From NCBI RefSeq assembly GCF_018446385.1, contig NC_056000.1:51368722-51432721 (forward strand): a stretch of 64,000 nt of DNA, read 5' to 3'. This stretch comes from Zingiber officinale (taxonomy: Eukaryota; Streptophyta; Magnoliopsida; Zingiberales; Zingiberaceae). The notes under the pieces are model-generated. The model worked only from the letters and a program-made list of their open reading frames with translations. It did not search any database and was not told the DNA's origin. Each line of letters opens with the position of its first letter. Position 1 is the first letter of the stretch. Both the position numbers and the translations under genes were made by a program. Positions 30,888-42,445 of this stretch are shown here, piece by piece.

Positions 30888-33800
30888 TTAGATCTCTGGG
30901 CTGGCTTCTTCCTCTTGGTTATCACAATTACCCTGGTCAACCAAATGTTCCCTAGAAAAAAAAAAGAGCAGAAATCTTTTAGTTTTCTCGTTTACACGGA
31001 CCACCTACAACAAATATATGAACTTTCAATTTCCATAATGCTAATGAATCAGCTGCTGACTGGTAATGGGGAAGAGAGGAATTCAAATATAATTGTAAAA
31101 CTGCATTACGATTATAGTTTTAGTGCAACATGAACGACCATAATTTCCCATGTAGTTATTATCATGAACAAAAAAGAAGGTACAATCTGAGCATAACAAT
31201 ACCTATATCTTTTACACAGTCGTGCCAAGGAATCTGCACTAGTTCGAGATGCAATATCAGCAATTGTAAAGCAATTAGATAGATTTACACTCTCTGCAAG
31301 CCTGAACTCGCACAATTCTTTCAAGGTGTGAGCATCAGTTAACACAGCCGAATGGCCACCACCAGCTGCCAGCCTTTTAACCTCCCCGACACACCTTGAA
31401 ACATGGATCGAAAATTTTAGCAGCAATATGTGCACAATAAGAAGATTGTAATTTTGAAGACAACGCACCAATCAACTGGTGAAGGGGACCAGGCATATGT
31501 GGATTTCCCATTGGCTGCCTGACCATAGGAATTGTATCCCCAACCATAAATTCTTCCATCTCTCATGGAGATGAGCGTGTGAGAATGACCACAGGCAACA
31601 AGCCTTACACCATTAGGTATGACTAAGACAGGAAGATTGCGCAGCAGTATATCTGATGTATTCAGAGAACAGGAAAAGAAACCATTCTGAGGACCCAGTC
31701 CAAGCTGCCCTGCCTGGCCACCACCCCACGTGTACAGTGCTCCTTTTACAGTTAAAGCACAAGTATGAACTCCACCACATGCCACATCCCTTATGGCTAT
31801 ACCATCAAGCGCAACTACCTGCCTTGGTAGCAGCTCTTTGTCACCACTCTGCAAAGAAGAATGACCAAGCTGTCCCATGTTTCCCAGACCCCAAGTATAC
31901 CTAGAGAATCAACCATTAATTCTAAGTAGGGTGAGAGTGTAGACCCAGATCTCAGTGACATAAAAGAATAAACATCAACCTTTTAAAGTAATTCAAATGC
32001 AAATCAAAACTAGGTGGAACAAATTGAAGAATCTGCTGTTACCATAGGTCAAAAGTGCCACACTAAGGAATCTACTTTACTAACTTCAGTGACATGAAAT
32101 TCTGAATGCCAAAATGGTATTTAGTCATCAGAATAAAAATATAGAAACACATCGTGAGCCCAGACTTGTGTAGTGCCAGAATTATAAATTCCAAATTCCA
32201 AATTCAATTGTCTCTATTCATATTTTGGAATGCATACCTTACTAACAAGCAGAGCAGAAAGTAGAATAACTGTCATAACAGAAATTTGGATTCACAGTTA
32301 CAGTATTTATGCTTCAATGCCTTTATCATTATCTGCAATAATCCTTTTAAACAGAATCCTAAAAGAGGGAATCACCAGACTTATTGAGTTTGTCTAAGAT
32401 TGTGTTGTCCATAACTATAGTTTGTTCACAAAGAAATGCATGCATATAATAGGTTCGATCATTCTAAAGCATTTTATGGCTATCACTTTTCTCATTCTTA
32501 TTTTTCATACTGGTTCTAAAATGTAGCGCGATGCTTATCCTAAAGACTAATCATCCAATTTAAGTTTCATCTAACAATTCATTGAAATTTTCTATTAACT
32601 GAGACCAACCAATTTCTACATTTGAAATTCTGAATGTATAGCATCATTGAGTAAAAAGCAATCAGGGGAATGTTCCTGTCAGAAACAGATAGAGAAATAA
32701 TATTCAAGTTCTAGCGCTATATGGTCTGAGAGAAGTAGAAACAGTATAAAAGCAACAAAATAACTGAATCTAGGTGAGAACAAAAAATAAACTAAAATCA
32801 AAATTTGCATGGAAAATATTCATTTTTAGGCATAAAACATGATTGGTAACAGAGTCAAATTATGTAGCTAACAAGTCATAATTTTAACTTGGAACAGACA
32901 AATATCATTAGTTGAGCGAACTACTTGAAAAAGATGTATTGGTTCCATTTTATATAGAGTATAGACATGATCAATCTTTATACCACATTGTTCATTGATG
33001 ACTTGAAAGTTGTTACTTGTTACAGTAGAGATCTCAGTCAAAAATTGCTGCAAAAGACGTAGCAAGCAGAAGGATCAAAAGACGTAGCAAGCTGAAGGAT
33101 CAAGATCAAGGATACAGGTTAATGACTTCAAAGAGTAAGATTTGGCAAGTGACGCTGGGGTCAATCATACAATGGAAACTAATATAACAACTCAAGTTGA
33201 TTTGTTCCTACGGTTGCTCTCTCATCTTCCAAGTTCCAAATGTAATTATTCCAGGTAGTGAGCATTTCAATTTCCTAATCCTATTTCCACATGAGAGCAA
33301 CCATTAAAATGTGATGGTCAAACTGCTCAGATAACCCTGGTAAACAAGGTTCTCTCAGATCACTTACACATCACCATCTTCAGATATTGCTGCTGTGTGG
33401 TACTCCCCGCATGCCACTTGCCTGATCTTCACAAGCTCAGGGGGTTCATCTAGGAACTTGGCAAAGGCATTCAATACCCGAGCTCCCTGTAATCCTTCAG
33501 AAGTGACACCCCTGCCAAGCTGGCCATACTCATTGTAGCCTGGTTTATCAAAAGAGTAACATATATCTAGTTAATACCTTGTCAGAGATTCCAAAAGACA
33601 TGCAGTTGGTTTTCTCTGACACTTGGCTTAATCCTAATATGCTTCTCTATCTTATGTTTACTTGTTCTTTTTATGTTTTTATTCATAATAATCTTTTTGC
33701 TCCACAAAATAATATTTATTATATATCCCAGAATCTTTAGCCAAAACACAATGGTTAACAATAAACAAAGAAACAGCTCATGTACCAAGTATTAGAAACC

Positions 33801-35952
33801 AACCAACATTTTGAAAGCATGTGAGTGTTGAATAATTACCCCATGCTTGGAGTAAGCCTTCCTCAGAGAGAGCCACTACATGAGCTGCTCCACAGGAAAC
33901 TTGGCATATAACCTACAAAGTTAGAGACTGTTGATATAAACAAGAGTAAAAAATATTCAAAATAGAAAAATAAAACAGGCAAAAGGCTACAGATGCAATT
34001 GCATTTCAAACACGCAACAACTACAAGATCCCCATGGATTCTAAACTCTTGTCTTGACTAAAATACTAAATGCAAGGGAATGCTGGTGACAGATAGACAG
34101 AAGTTAGCAATATATAGGAAAATAAGTGTTTAAATCCACTATCTTTGAATCCTAGTAGAATGCAGAATAATGCCTTAAGTCAATTTCAGAACCAAAAGTC
34201 ATTGGCCATATAAGAATTCAAGGTATTTGAATACCGTATTTGAAGCAAAGGCTCCCCAATATAGACGAGGATGGTTTGATCCCTGAATAAAGAAAGAAAA
34301 ATCATGTTAAGGATGAAAGTAAGAGTTTGGGAAATTGTGGACAAACTATAAAATGAACTAACAAAGTTTACCTGATTTTGTCCCCAGATCCAAAGCCTGC
34401 TTCTGGATGATATGCCATCATTTTCTCGAGGTTCTGCAATAGCAGCAGTGCAATGTGCTCCACAGGAAACAGATTTCACATATTCTGTTTGCAATGACTT
34501 GACTTTTATGGGATACTTTCTTCTCTCCTCTGTACCATCTCCCAACTGACCAAAATCATTAGCACCTTTTTTTGGGAAAAAAAAAAGAAAATAAAGAAAC
34601 AGGTTAGTTACTCAGCTGAAAAAATTCCTTTAAAATAAAAGAATCTATCAAAAGCAAAAGTCACTCTGGTTGATCCATGCTTCCTTCATAAATGTGTCCA
34701 ATAAAAGTTCATAAAATCTAAGAAAAATCAAGGTGATACTCGTGTAACAAATTTGCTAGGAAATTTTCAATAATGGTCAGCTGGTCAATGTGGTCATATC
34801 CATATAAGGAAGCTTATCAACAACTAATAATTTGGTACTAATCTAAGAATATAAGGAGACCAACATATTTTGTGGATTCTCTAAACCACATTATCACAAT
34901 CTATGAGATCTTGATCAAGAACAACTACCAACTACTAATATTTTCTCTTCAAGTTCTTATTACTTCTTAGGTTGATACAGTGCAATTATTTACTAATTTT
35001 AGCAAAATGAGTATTGATTTCATTAAGACACCCAACACATTGGGTGGTTGACTCATCTAGAAATTCCAAACAAAAGAGGCATCAAATATTAAGTGTGCAA
35101 GAATTATATCATTCAATGGAATAAGCAAGAATAAAGGAACAATTAGCAAAAGTGCTGAGGGATGTGTGTAGAAGGATCTTACTGGAGCATAGATCAGATA
35201 TAAGGCATGTCCCTCATTTATCTTATTCATTTTCTCTCTTGGCCCCTTTTCCCTTCTTCCTTTTATTCACTTTAACTTCTCAAACAAACTTTTGACAACA
35301 GAACTGTGGATTGCATGATGTTGGTAAGCAGTTCAACATGATTGTGGTCCTTACAAAAGTCACATTTAAGTTCTTAATTTTATCATGACATCATAACATG
35401 TATTACTAGATACTATAATGCTATATACTTCTTTGCTGATATTTTATTAATTTCGGAACATTAATTCAAAATATTCAAGATAGGATAGGCAATCATAGCA
35501 CATATCCACTGTTTACTATCTTGACCATCTTCAAGCTACAGTTAAAGTTGATACCAGTGAATATGCATTTTGCATTTTCAAGATACAAAGTTTTTCATTC
35601 CAATCAAGCCAAAAGTCTAAAGAGAACAAAGCATAATTGCAAAAAGCCACAACACAATACAAGCTTAAAAGGAAAGCACTGAAAGGGAGAGACACCAACC
35701 CCATGTGAATAGAGATCCGTCAGAAGCTACTGCTGCAGTGTGTTCTCTGCCACAAGAAATATCCAACCATCTGAGGATCTCTCCTCCAGCACAATTAAAG
35801 AGCTTCGGTGGAAGACTCTTTGGAATCCTCAGGTGGCATTCTTTTCCCCTCCTTGCTGTCTGTCCGTTGTGATTATAACCCCAGATATAAATTGCACTCT
35901 TGGTCGGAAGATTGACAACCCGGACATCACAAAGTATTTCATCAATGTCCAT
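30888..35952 (-). CDS. RCC1-repeat (beta-propeller) protein
   Basis: Eight coding exons give a 475-residue frame: 35,952-35,700; 34,565-34,372; 34,282-34,235; 33,912-33,840; 33,539-33,368; 31,900-31,469; 31,394-31,203; 30,951-30,888. All introns are GT-AG and every junction keeps the frame; the stop TAA is at 30,890-30,888. RCC1-type repeats are evident: AIYIWGYNHNGQ, DISCGREHTAAVASDGSLFTWG, GANDFGQLGDGTE, VACGGVHTCALTVKGALYTWG and LVACGHSHTLISMRDGRIYGW. A conserved tail follows (DAHTLKELCEFRLAESVNLS). It resembles an Arabidopsis RCC1-family protein I remember as At3g02300. The fold is a seven-bladed propeller for protein contacts; UVR8 is a relative. I see no evidence for exchange-factor activity, so no more precise role is claimed. 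The single-exon frames at 31-34 kb are parts of it. Confidence 0.92.
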
Positions 35953-35976
35953 TTTCTATGTGATTGGTGAAATCAC

Positions 35977-36505
35977 CTAACTTTCAGAATGATTAGCAAA
36001 AACACGCAAATCAAAACCAATCTCGAGAACCCCAAAGAAAGATAAGAAAATACAAGAAAAAAATAAACATGAATTCAAAGAGGCATAAATTATTTTAGAG
36101 CGATGAAAGGAAGAACAACCTATTGCGGCCTAGGTCAAATGCCTAATCTAACAATCGACTTGCAAAATAAAAACTGTAATTTTCTTTGAGCTATCGCAAG
36201 TCATCAAAATGAGCAAAAAGGCATCTGCTAAACAACCTACGCTAAGAAACAACAAAACGTGTGTCAATTTGATGATGAAAATAACAAATGAATCTGGGAG
36301 ACGGAAGACGAAGTTAGCTGCGCCTTGCTTCAAGAATTCATCGGAAAAGCCACCAACTAAATCTATGGAAGCGAAGGAAAGAAATCCTCGGATCCAAACC
36401 ACAGGCAACAAAAGAATCGTTTAGATCGAACGAACAAAAACCGCAGGTGGCGAATAAACGTGGATTTGCGCAAACCAAGGAAGAATGGGTGGGATTCTCG
36501 GTTAC
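35977..36505 (-). other. Probable 5' UTR intron of the RCC1 gene
   Basis: On the minus strand a donor CCCAG/GTAACC at 36,506/36,505 and an acceptor GTTAG at 35,977 bracket this interval, placing a leader exon upstream of the start codon. A TATA-like CATATAAGG at 36,660-36,652 lies upstream of that leader. Frames across the interval show no domain. Confidence 0.45.
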
Positions 36506-36652
36506 CTGGGAAAGAACTCGAATAAATCGGTTGCAATCGATCGATTCTGAAGGAGAAGATTTCGTGCTGAGGCGATTCCGAGAAGCAGGGAACGGGCAGG
36601 CACCGAACCTCACGCGAGGCGCAAAAGGGTGGGAGAGAGGCGAAGAGATTCC

Positions 36653-36658
36653 CTTATA
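36653..36658 (-). promoter_or_regulatory. TATA box of the RCC1 gene
   Basis: TATAAG on the minus strand, about 150 bases upstream of the leader-exon donor, suggests transcription starting near 36,625. Confidence 0.4.
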
Positions 36659-36779
36659 TGCCGAAAGAAATGGATTCTATTTGAGCAAGTATCACATTCG
36701 CCCCCCGAGTATCCATAATTACTACTTTGAATTAGGCCTGAATATTAGGCTGGTCTTATTAGTTCGCTAATGATAATAA

Positions 36780-37624
36780 TAAGGATAAGCTGTTGATGTA
36801 ATTATACTGTAAATGGTTGAGTCTAACTTGCTTATTTTGATATGGTTGTCAAAAGATTTAAATTAAGTTTGCTTATAATTTTGATATATCTGTCAAGCGT
36901 ATAGAACCATGATAGATAACCAAATGCTTAGTAAATGAAAAAAAATAATAGGTCTTAGCAAATTGATGGAAGTTGAAGGAGGTTATCGTTAACCCTTGGT
37001 AAATAGAAAAATACAAAAGGGTTTGGTAGGATAATGAAAGTTTAAGGAGGTCAAAATTGGTACCAGAGATCTTTGTCGACCTATAAAAGAGCTCGAAGTT
37101 GACCATATGCATTGTACGTGTTGTAATATTCCAAGAAGTCGATCTTAACAAGATACTTGGCAAGTAAGGTTGACCATGTGGAACAGTGGGATGGTGAATT
37201 ACTGTTTTGTTTACCGTAACATTGAAAAAGTAAGTAAAATGGATCAGAAGAGGTCAGATTCTAGTCCACCATTCCTAGTTTTTCTTAGTCCTTTGGATCA
37301 GAATTCAATTAAAATTAATTATGATCTCTCCTAAGTTAATCTTCCTATCTAGAATATAATTTTAGATCGAAATAAATATACGGTTACGAATTTATCAAAA
37401 AAATCAACGCATACACTTTAAATATGGCCAAATGACTCACAATATGTTCCATTAGAATTGTAAATAAATACAGTGTTCATGAATAATTTTATTGTTCGGC
37501 TTGATAAAAATTTATTTATATTCATTTAATACATAAAAAATCAATTAAATAGAAAAATTTAAATAACTCATTAAATTAAATAAACAAGTTTTAACATACT
37601 TAGCTTGTTAATTTTCATGAATAA
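36780..37624. other. Intergenic stretch left of the second Tat element
   Basis: AT-rich, no gene recognised. The part at 37,460-37,624 is dominated by TAAATTTATT-type sequence similar in style to 10,200-10,450, perhaps related old repeats. Confidence 0.4.
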
Positions 37625-38410
37625 TGATCCGGCAGCAAGAATGGGGGACCCCATTTAGCAGGGTCAACGCCGCGAGGAGGGCCAAAGGCCTTGGCCGAGC
37701 GGATAAGGAGGGCGATGACCAGCTGAAGCTTCCGAGCGGAAGCAATACACCCCGCCGGAGTCGGGGTTCCGACGCTCATGATGAACAGTAGGAAAGGCCG
37801 AGCAGAGGGCCTGCTCGGCCGAAGGAATAAAACATCAACGCTGCGAACAGTCCAGAGAGCACATGACCAGGAAGCTCCCGCGCGGATCAGAACACCCGAT
37901 CGGCCGGACGCGAGGAAACTGCCGACCGGTCGGACGATCGACGGGGAGTAAGAAAAGGCAAGGATAGAAACATCTTCTGACAGCAGATGATATGCAGGAT
38001 CTTAGGACATGCGCTCACTGTCCCATCAAAGATGCGCTCACTGTCCCATCAAAGACGTGCTCACTGTCCTATCAAAGACGTGCTCGTACTGTAGCAGTAA
38101 GGAGTCAGGCAAGGTCCTCTGACAAGCCCATACTGGGTATGGGTTGAGGACACGTGTGTGTGCCTCGGTATATGTACATCGGCCTCCTCAGAAGTCTATA
38201 TAAGGCCTCCACTTCTTCAACCGGAGGTACGCGAGTCTTCATCCGACAACCACTTTCATCTATTCCTTCGCCTGACTTGAGCGTCGGAGGGCCGTCGCCG
38301 GGACACCCCTCCCGGTTCGGTTTTGTTGCAGGTTCGCCGGAGCACTCGAGGATCCAGTTGGAAAGCGCCACGTGCCCAGCGTCTGTTGGCTTCTGGTTCG
38401 GACAGGATCA
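37625..38410 (+). repeat. 5' LTR of the second Tat element
   Basis: It begins TGATCCGGCAGC and ends GGATCA, three bases before TGGCGCCGT. It contains a 23-bp tandem repeat (TCACTGTCCCATCAAAG..., starts at 38,015, 38,038 and 38,061) and a TATA box TATATAAG at 38,198. No 3' partner is available to confirm the ends. Confidence 0.65.
38198..38205 (+). promoter_or_regulatory. LTR TATA box
   Basis: TATATAAG within the LTR, about 205 bases before the LTR end, matching the place of the TATA box in the first Tat element. Confidence 0.5.
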
Positions 38411-38413
38411 ATT

Positions 38414-38431
38414 TGGCGCCGTCTGTGGGAA
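38414..38431 (+). other. Primer-binding site, tRNA-Asp type
   Basis: TGGCGCCGTCTGTGGGAA follows the LTR end by three bases. The first nine bases match the complement of plant tRNA-Asp, and the whole sequence is a familiar start of Tat and Athila interiors. Confidence 0.75.
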
Positions 38432-38455
38432 CGCACCTGCATCCGAAAGGGAACA

Positions 38456-40120
38456 ATGGACGAGGCTGGACGAAAACACACGGTGACGCTTTCGACGGAA
38501 GAACTCGACGCTCTAGTCGAGATGAGGGCCGCCAAACTTGTGGAGCTAAAACAGAAAGCAGCCGCCGAGCGGCCGGAGCAACAAGCAACATCTGCATCGG
38601 GTGGCCGAGCAGAAGCACCTCAAGCCACCGTTGCATTCCATCGGGCCTTATTCCGCACCCCTGAAGCCGTACCAGCTCGGAGAGATAGAGGATCTTCTTC
38701 CGACGAAATGCCTAGGCGAGACGCCAGAAAGGGGAAAGCTCCCCGAGCCGACTTATCTCCCGAGCGGATCAATCGCCAATTTTCGGAGGCTATTTTACGA
38801 GACCCTCTGCCCAAGCATTACGCGCCTCCGGCGATCGGCGAGTACAATGGAACGACAGACCCGGATGATCATCTGGGTAAGTTCGATAACACAGCTACGC
38901 TCCATCAATATACAGATGGAGTAAAGTGCCGAGTCTTTCTTACAACTCTCTCGGGATCGGCTCAACGGTGGTTTTGGAGGCTGCCGGACGGATCCATCAC
39001 TAGCTTCAAGGACTTCCGAACAGCCTTCCTCCACCACTTCGCCAGCAGTCGGCGTTATCAGAAGACAAGTGTCAGCTTGTTTGCCATCAAGCAAGAGCCG
39101 AGAGAATCGCTTCGAGCTTACATTCAGCGATTCAACCAAGTGGCGATGGACATTCCAACGGCCACATCGGAGACGATGATGAATGCCTTCACGCAAGGCC
39201 TTGTGGATGAGGACTTCTTCCGATCGCTCATCCGAAAGCCGCCCCAAGATTATGATCATATGCTGCATCGGGCCAATGAATATATCAACGTGGAGGAAGC
39301 ACAGGCAGCCAGGAAGAAAGAAACACCAACCAAATGGGCTCCTCCTGCCGAGCGGAGACCCTTGGCCGCTCATCAACCGCCAAGAGGACCGAGGGCTGAA
39401 GCAATCCGATCCCCCCATGCCAGATCACACGTACAAGAGGTAGCGGCCGCTCGGCCCAAGCCAAAGAAGAGATGGACCCCTATGTTCTGCTCCTTCCACC
39501 GGACGGATACGCACAACACGAGGGATTGTCGAAGTCTTCCCTTCGTGGCTAATCCCGTTCCCAGGAATGCCGAACGGCGGTCTCCTCCCATCGACAGGAG
39601 ACAAAGGACCCATGAAGCCGACCGGACCCGCACCGAGAGGCGACATCAACAGACGCCCGATCGGCACCGGTCTCCAAGACAGGAGAATCGACGGGCGTCC
39701 AGAGAACGGTCCCGACCGTCCGCTCGGGAAGAGGAGAATAGAAGCAATATTGCTCGAGGCGAGATCAACGTTATTGCTGGTGGGCCGACCGGAGGAGACT
39801 CCAACCGAGCCAGAAAGGCGGGCGTCCGGCAGTTACAGATCCACGCAGTCGGTTGTAGCCAAGAGCGGGCAAGTGGACCGGAAATCACTTTCGGGCCCGG
39901 AGACTTAGAAGGAGTAGAAGTGCCCCACGACGACGCTCTGCTCATCAAAGCAGTAATAGCAAATTATACTATTCACCGCATATTTGTTGACACGGGGAGC
40001 TCGGTCAACATTATATTCAAGAAGGCGTTCGATCAGCTGCAAATTGATCGAGCCGAGCTGCTGCCCATGACAACGCCGCTCTACGGGTTCACGGGTAACG
40101 AAGTGCAGCCAGTCGGATAA
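38456..40120 (+). CDS. Tat Gag-protease polyprotein, truncated by stop
   Basis: A 554-residue frame from the first Met after the primer site (MDEAGRKHTVTLSTEELDAL). The gag core (SGSAQRWFWRLPDGSITSF, RAYIQRFNQVAMDIP) is followed by a zinc-knuckle-like CSFHRTDTHNTRDC (near 39,490), an Arg- and Glu-rich linker, and the aspartic protease with FVDTGSSVNIIF (Asp at 39,989). The frame stops at 40,118-40,120 after NEVQPVG. The next residues in the same register (IRLAISLGEEPLRR) continue the protease, including VILGRPAL, so this is a nonsense mutation. RT follows in another frame from about 40,336. Gag packages element RNA and the protease cuts the polyprotein. The frame extends upstream to 38,372 into the LTR, but 38,456 fits the family start. 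Confidence 0.85.
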   Translation: MDEAGRKHTVTLSTEELDALVEMRAAKLVELKQKAAAERPEQQATSASGGRAEAPQATVAFHRALFRTPEAVPARRDRGSSSDEMPRRDARKGKAPRADLSPERINRQFSEAILRDPLPKHYAPPAIGEYNGTTDPDDHLGKFDNTATLHQYTDGVKCRVFLTTLSGSAQRWFWRLPDGSITSFKDFRTAFLHHFASSRRYQKTSVSLFAIKQEPRESLRAYIQRFNQVAMDIPTATSETMMNAFTQGLVDEDFFRSLIRKPPQDYDHMLHRANEYINVEEAQAARKKETPTKWAPPAERRPLAAHQPPRGPRAEAIRSPHARSHVQEVAAARPKPKKRWTPMFCSFHRTDTHNTRDCRSLPFVANPVPRNAERRSPPIDRRQRTHEADRTRTERRHQQTPDRHRSPRQENRRASRERSRPSAREEENRSNIARGEINVIAGGPTGGDSNRARKAGVRQLQIHAVGCSQERASGPEITFGPGDLEGVEVPHDDALLIKAVIANYTIHRIFVDTGSSVNIIFKKAFDQLQIDRAELLPMTTPLYGFTGNEVQPVG

Positions 40121-40335
40121 ATACGGCTGGCTATCTCACTGGGAGAAGAGCCGCTCAGGAGGACGCGAACAGCAAACTTCGTGGTGGTGGACTCTCCCTC
40201 ATCATATAACGTCATTTTGGGACGACCGGCGCTCAGCGAGTTCCGGGCGGTTGTCTCCACCTTCCACCAGAAGATCAAGTTTCCCGTGGAGGACAGAGTA
40301 GGAGAAGTACGTGGAGATCAGCTAGCAGCTCGGCG

Positions 40336-42441
40336 GTGCTATATAGAGATGATCCGAGCAGAAGCCTGTTCCTCTCGGAAGGCCCCCCGGATCGAGGTAC
40401 ACGCCATAACCGAGAAACCTCCTGCTTTAATTATGATGAAAAGGAGGAAGTTCAAATCCATCCGACCCGATCGGAGAACACGACTTTTATCGCCTCTGAT
40501 CTGGAGGAGGAGCAGAAGGAGGAGCTGATCCAATGCCTCCAACGAAATCATGATGTCTTCGTCTGGTCGACACATGAGTTGCCCGGAATTTCGCCAAGCA
40601 TAGCGCAGCATGAGTTGCATGTCCGACCGGACGCTCGGCCAGTGAAGCAGAGGAAAAGGGATTTCAGTGCCGAGCAGAATGCCATCATCCGGGCGGAAGT
40701 AGAGAAACTTCTGGAGGCCGGCCATATACGCGAAGTGCAGTTCCCAAGCTGGCTGGCTAATGTAGTATTAGTCTCCAAGCCGGGCGGCAAGTGGAGAGTC
40801 TGTATCCACTTTCGGGACTTGAACAAAGCATGCCCCAAACATTTTTATCCCCTGCCCCGGATAGATCAGCTGGTGGATTCTACGGCCGGCTGTGAATTAA
40901 TTTGTATGCTTGACGCCTACCAAGGCTATCATCAAGTGCCGCTCGCCCGGGAAGATCAAGAAAAAGTAAGCTTCGTAACGGCCGACGGCACATATTGCTA
41001 TAATGTGATGCCGTTCGGATTGAAGAATGACGGGGCCACCTATCAACGCTTGATGAATAAAGTGTTCAGGGAGCAGATCGGGCGGAATCTGGAAGTTTAT
41101 GTGGACGACATTCTTATCAAGTCCGCCCGAGCGGCCGATCTCTTCAAGGACATGGAAGAAACCTTCCGAACGCTTCGCAAATATGGAGTCAAGCTAAATC
41201 CCCAAAAGTGCCTGTTAGGAGCAAAAGGAGGGCGTTTCATGGGGTACATAGTGACCGAGCGGGGAATCGAAGCCAATCCCAGCAAGGTGAAAGCTCTGCA
41301 AGACATGCTGCCTCTAAGAAATACAAGGGAAGTGCAGCGGTTGACCGGTCGGATAACTGCTTTGTCCAGATTCATCTCCAAAACCGCCGACTGGAGTCTA
41401 CCATCTCCAAAAGCGCAAGCCTTGGCTGATTTTGTGACCGAAGTACAAAAGCCAGAGCCGGAAGCTCTGTGGAGAATATATGTGGATGGGTCTTCCACTC
41501 AGCTCGGAAGTGGGATTGGAATATTGCTGCTCTCGCCTCAAGAAGAAAGGATGCACTTATCCATCCGGCTGGATTACAAAGCTACCAACAATGAAGCAGA
41601 GTATGAGGCCCTCATAGCCGGATTACAGGCAGCACGGCATGTTGGAGCCGGTCGGGTGACACTTTATTCAGATTCACAGTTGACCGCTCAGCAACTATCT
41701 GGCACCTTTGAAATCAACAGCGCTCGGCTTAAACTCTATGCTGAGGCTTTTGAAAAACTCAAAGCTAATTTCCGCGAGGTTCTTATCCAGAAGATTCCCC
41801 AAACGGAGAACCAGGCAGCCGATGAGTTGGCCAAACTAGCAAGTTCTATGACGCCGGTCATTATCCCGAAGCCAATTGAACAAGTATCTTTGGTGGCACA
41901 TGTTGACCGGATAGAAGGCCTCAGATTTCCGGACGACTGGAGGACACCCATCATAGAGTTTTTGCGCTCGGGCACCACTTCTGCCGATCGGGAAGAAGCC
42001 CAGCTGCTCAGGAGGAGGGCCGGTCGGTTCACACTCATCGGCGATCAGCTCTACAAGAAGGCTTTCTCTCGCCCGCTGTTGAAGTGTGTGAGCTCGGAAG
42101 ACTCGGCTTACATCCTCCAAGAGGTACATCAAGGATCGTGCGGAGGACATCCGGGCGGACGATCACTAGCCAAGAAGATTTTGCTAGCTGGATATTTTTG
42201 GCCGACCTTACAAATGGACGCCGCTCGGACAGTATCTATGTGCCTCTCATGCCAGAAGTATCACAACTTCTCGCACCGACCGGCAGAGGAGATGAAGACA
42301 TCAGCCGTTTCGTATCCGTTCGATCAATGGGGAATGGATATTGTGGGTCGAGACGAGCCCGCATTTGGCGGCTTCACATCCGTATTTGGCGAATCAACGT
42401 CTGGCGGCGACACATGGCAATACCGACTATGCATCTGGTGA
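40336..42441 (+). pseudogene. Tat RT-RNase H frame with internal deletion
   Basis: The frame carries RT motifs in order: KPGGKWRVCIHFRDLNKACP, MLDAYQGYHQVPLA, TYCYNVMPFGLKN and YVDDILIKS (YVDD at 41,098-41,109). After RFISKTADWSLPS it jumps directly to PKAQALADFVTEVQ. By comparison with the first Tat element about 144 residues are missing in frame, covering the whole classical RNase H. The second RNase H is complete (YVDGSS, NNEAEYEAL, YSDSQL, AADELAKLAS, about 41,480-41,850). The integrase zinc end follows (HQGSCGGHPGG, near 42,126), and the core stops at WGMDIVG. The last 30 residues (after about 42,347) come from the adjoining element. RT and RNase H copy element RNA into DNA; loss of one RNase H and of integrase makes this copy dead. 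Confidence 0.85.
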
Positions 42442-42445
42442 CCCC
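42348..42445 (+). mobile_element. Internal 3' fragment of a Del/Tekay-like element
   Basis: Degenerate units of the type CATTTGGCGGC / TCTGGCGGCGACACATGG. The same 98 bases occur inverted at 48,785-48,883, in both cases next to the start of the same LTR. It is therefore probably the end of the interior of a Ty3/gypsy element. Similar TCTGGCGA units recur at about 49,165-49,285. Confidence 0.5.

Larger units (their letters stand above)
37625..42347 (+). mobile_element. Truncated Tat-type retrotransposon
   Basis: A 5' LTR (37,625-38,410), tRNA-Asp-type primer site, gag-protease frame (38,456-40,120), and RT-RNase H frame (from about 40,336). It breaks off inside the integrase core right after DQWGMDIVG at about 42,347, where sequence of a different element begins. 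The rest of integrase and the 3' LTR are missing. It is better preserved than the first Tat element and from a related family (same protein layout throughout). A stop at 40,118-40,120 and the truncations make it non-autonomous. Confidence 0.88.

Noticed and set aside
36148-36613. Frames upstream of the RCC1 start codon
   Set aside because: They lie in a probable 5' UTR intron and promoter, show no domain, and are not needed for the 475-residue model.
37440-37624. A second MITE next to the Tat LTR
   Set aside because: Only AT-rich similarity to 10.2-10.4 kb, with no terminal inverted repeats or duplication found.
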